From Pholis gunnellus (Eukaryota; Chordata; Actinopteri; Perciformes; Pholidae), in contig OU342820.1 of NCBI GenBank assembly GCA_910591455.2, forward strand, positions 20,182,128 through 20,246,127: 64,000 nucleotides of DNA, written 5' to 3'. The position numbers were made by a program, and so were the translations under genes. The notes under the pieces were generated by a model. That model ran no database searches and had not been told where the DNA came from. It saw only the letters and a program-made list of their open reading frames with translations. Position 1 is the first letter of the stretch. Every line of letters starts with the position of its first letter. Positions 61,091 to 64,000 of this stretch are shown here, piece after piece.

Positions 61091-62674
61091 AAACGCCTGT
61101 TTCTTGGTAAATCATGCTGTTGCTGATGGACATCATTGGTCTGCTTTGTTTAGTTTTTTCAATACTATCCTTCTTTCAATTCAACCAACGTTGTCCAAAT
61201 GCTTTTTCATGAGAAAAGTCCAAGAGAAAATAGGAAGGAAAGACGAATCGGATCATGTCCAATACTAGAGCATCCCCACAAAAGGTGTGTCTCCAACACA
61301 GGAATGATCCAGCGGTTTAAGTAAGTGTGTGATTCACTGAAGGAAAAGTTTAACTTGGATTTAAACAGGTAAAGTATTGTGAATGCTACCTAAACAAAGC
61401 GACTTTCATGGTCTGTGTGCTGGTGAGTGGGTTTAACAGCTCGCAGCCAGCTGGTGTTTCGGTTTAACTAGTGACCGTGTAAACTGGTGACTCCGTGGTT
61501 GCCCAACAGAACATGTGTGTGTCTTCGTAAAAGCCTTCAAACTATTGGAAATACAGACTCGTCTGTGTTTATTATCGACGACGACCACGACGCGCAATCA
61601 AGGACGCATTTGGCTGGAAGTCACCAGTTAACACGGCGACCGGTTAAACTGAAACATCTGTTGCTCTGAAACCGTCAATCTGTAAAACTCTGCTGTTTGA
61701 ATATCGATTCCGGCGACCGAACATGCAACAAGCAGACATTCTGACCCGTTTGAACTCAATGTTTGAAGATTGCTAACTCGTCTGGATGGCTGGGTCCATT
61801 CAGCGTGAGATGAATGCAGCCGTCTCCCTTTGTGGCTTCACCTTGACGATATACGACATAAACAGCGATTCATCCGCAGCCTTTATCCGACCTGTGTTTG
61901 ACATAAAGCAGGTCATTGTCAGTCCTCCAGGCTGCACATTGCAGTGGCTACTCCGACGTCCAAATAAAGGCTGTGAATGAAGGGTGAACAAGTCTTTCTT
62001 CGGGTGTAATTTAAAGCATAATACTGGGTTTGCTCGTCTAGACTCGGTGTTTCCCCTTTTCATTATGTTGTGGAATAAACGGACGTGCTTTGCTCCATGG
62101 AGGCATTATCAAACAACGCTGCAGCAGGAAATTATATTTCAATTTAGAGTTCTTAGTCCCAATACAAGCTTGTTCAAGCAATCGGTGACTGGAACCTTTT
62201 TTTATCCAAAAAAGCACCTTCAGCTCGGCTTTCACCGAACAAATGTTTCATTCTGCAAAAGAATTTAGATTAGAGATAAAAAGAATTCCTCAGAAGATTG
62301 AAGGCCAAACAAAAAATGTCACCACTGCAAATAGAAATGGATGTTTTTGCTTTTCTTCCGTCTGATTTCGAACACGGCGTATCGAACTGTTTGCAGTAAC
62401 TAATGAGCTCCGTGTGAGATCACTCAAGGTTATAGCCGGCAGCGTCACGGCTTAATGCGACTCGGTGTGTGTGACAAGCTCCGTGTTATACTGAACTTCC
62501 ACAAACTTCAGCGGCGGCGATGTCAGTAACGATCTCCGAAGTAAACCCGAGCTAAAATAGCACAGTGACCTCATTATTGTTTCCATAGTTACAGAACGGC
62601 AGGGTTACAGCCTCCTATCTATAGCGGCGTTTCGCTTCACACAAAACGCTGCCTTTTGCACAGATGATGGTGGT

Positions 62675-62810
62675 TAACGGCCAAATTGCACAAAGGCAGC
62701 TCATGATAATGTGATTTACGGGGCGGTGTTGTGTGAGGGCTGCTCATTGTGCGGCTGGATGCTAATGCACTCAGCAGAGTGAAGCTCAAACTCACAAATC
62801 GTGATCTAAT
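62675..62810 (+). repeat. Duplicated ~135-bp segment, copy 2
   Basis: Partner of 60950-61090, with about 85% identity in the best ~55 bases and a weaker middle. Confidence 0.75.
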
Positions 62811-63844
62811 TCTCTCAACAATCGCTGAGACAAATGGGATATTTGGTGGTAGAGAGAGAAGGTGCAGTGCTGTTGATGGTAGTTTTACATTTGTTTGTTT
62901 TTTTTGGTCTTGTTTATCAAATATTATCATTATTTTAAATGCAGTGATATCAATTCCAGACCCTGAAACGGCTTCAGTGCCACCCACCCACCTATGTCCC
63001 CGTGTGTGCCAGAGAAAGCTCCACACACTTAACTGAACCAGCTGGCTTTGTCAGGCGGGGATCCAAAGCACAGAGCTATATTTACTGGGTTATATCATTG
63101 TAAATGAGTCAACTGAAAGTGAACTGGTGTAATGAGAGGAGACCTCAGCGTCTCTCGGCTCCTCTGACATGCAAGAAACACGGCGAGCGAGCCGCTCTAT
63201 TTCTTCATTTGGCTAAAAGGCAAAAAGAAAAAATTACATTCTCGAGTGTGATTTTCCTGAATTACATGCTCAGCTTTTTTTGTTTTGGGTTGTTTTTGTT
63301 TTGCAGGCGCAGTCTTGCCTGTTTCCGTTTGGTATTTTCGGTGACTCATTGTGAAATGTGCCAAAAGGTGGAGGAGAGGCACAGCAGGGGGGCGTGAGCA
63401 GAACTGGGACAGATTGGTGTCAAGAATAACAAAGATATTGCCTTTTTTTTCTCTGCTTGGTCGAGGTCAATTGTTTGTACCACAAGTTGCCCGCGTGTTC
63501 TGTAATTATACAAAATCTCATTTCATAACCACGGGCATTGATGTGCTGTTATAAAAGCCTCCGCTCTGTTGTGAAGACATGATTTCAGGTCCTGGCTGCT
63601 GGCGTTTTCTCCCATTCAGCCACGAGAGAGAGAGATAGTGAGGTCCAACCATAGCAATGAAATAGCAGTAGAATGGACATCCCCATCCACACACTCTTTT
63701 CACTGCGTAGGAAAGCACATTGCTACCACCAGATGAGTGACAACTTTTTTTCTGCTTATTTTCCGAAACCATTGTAGCATTAAAGCGTGGTGGAATTAAC
63801 AAGCAAGCTAGCTAACTAGCAGACAGGCGGCAACCACCGGTTTT

Positions 63845-64000
63845 GAAGCGTAAAGCCAATGCGGAAGTGTCTTAAAACTTGCATTCTCTCTAATGTCCAC
63901 CAGGGGGCGACTCCTCTGGTTGTATAGAAGTCTATGAGAAAATGACTCTACTTCTCTCTTGATTTATTACCTCAGTAAACATTGTAAACATGAGTTTATG
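63845..64000 (+). repeat. Dispersed repeat family A, copy 3, cut by the window end
   Basis: Matches the first ~150 bases of the 14919 copy, including the CTCF-like motif (63897-63910), then leaves the window. Confidence 0.8.

Larger units (their letters stand above)
39156..63844. other. About 25 kb upstream of enpp7, no gene seen
   Basis: The enpp7 5' UTR and promoter should lie in the first few hundred bases. Beyond that there are dispersed repeats (45.5-46.4, 50.2, 55.4-55.9, 57.1, 57.7-58.2 kb), microsatellites, and several repeat-poor stretches with clustered TAATTA, ATTA and CAAT-type sites. I checked the longest frames, including 42427-43038 (203 codons), and recognise no domain in them. 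Confidence 0.5.

Overview
This is vertebrate nuclear DNA, almost certainly from a ray-finned (percomorph-like) teleost. The genes have GT-AG introns and fish-like protein sequences. The rest is dense CA/GA microsatellites, long C/G homopolymers and dispersed repeats typical of teleost genomes. There are no prokaryotic operons, phage genes or CRISPR arrays. The window is gene-poor: three protein genes occupy under 6% of it as coding sequence.

Layout. (1) 1-5010: repeats and the proximal promoter of a noggin gene. (2) 5011-5679 (+): a single-exon noggin, a secreted BMP antagonist, with an AU-rich 3' UTR to about 6.07 kb. (3) 5.7-25.5 kb: about 19.9 kb without a recognisable gene, holding microsatellites, many oligo-C/G tracts, a 28-bp minisatellite, dispersed repeats and a few stretches that look like conserved regulatory DNA. 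(4) 25544-29262 (-): cbx2, the Polycomb PRC1 chromobox protein, reconstructed here in five exons (521 aa). (5) 30931-39155 (-): enpp7, alkaline sphingomyelinase, reconstructed in six exons (484 aa) with all metal ligands and the catalytic Thr intact. Its third intron carries a 2,151-bp pure trinucleotide array with higher-order structure. (6) 39.2-64.0 kb: about 25 kb without a recognisable gene, with fish dispersed repeats and several low-repeat, homeodomain-site-rich stretches that are candidate conserved non-coding elements.

The enpp7-cbx2 head-to-tail order matches the mammalian ENPP7-CBX2 arrangement (human 17q25). Human NOG is also on 17q but far away, so noggin lying next to cbx2 with no cbx8/cbx4 between them suggests a teleost-specific rearranged or duplicated version of this block. 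The three genes do not form one pathway: noggin acts outside the cell on BMPs, CBX2 acts on chromatin, and ENPP7 acts on sphingomyelin at the cell surface.

The most unusual items are the higher-order-repeat trinucleotide array inside enpp7, a dispersed repeat family (three copies) that carries a near-consensus CTCF motif, a directly duplicated ~135-bp segment at about 61.0 and 62.7 kb, and the unusually high number of long C/G homopolymers. One of those homopolymers forms the polypyrimidine tract of an enpp7 splice acceptor. I found no convincing new gene system. All comparisons to other genomes are from memory and inference, not from a search.
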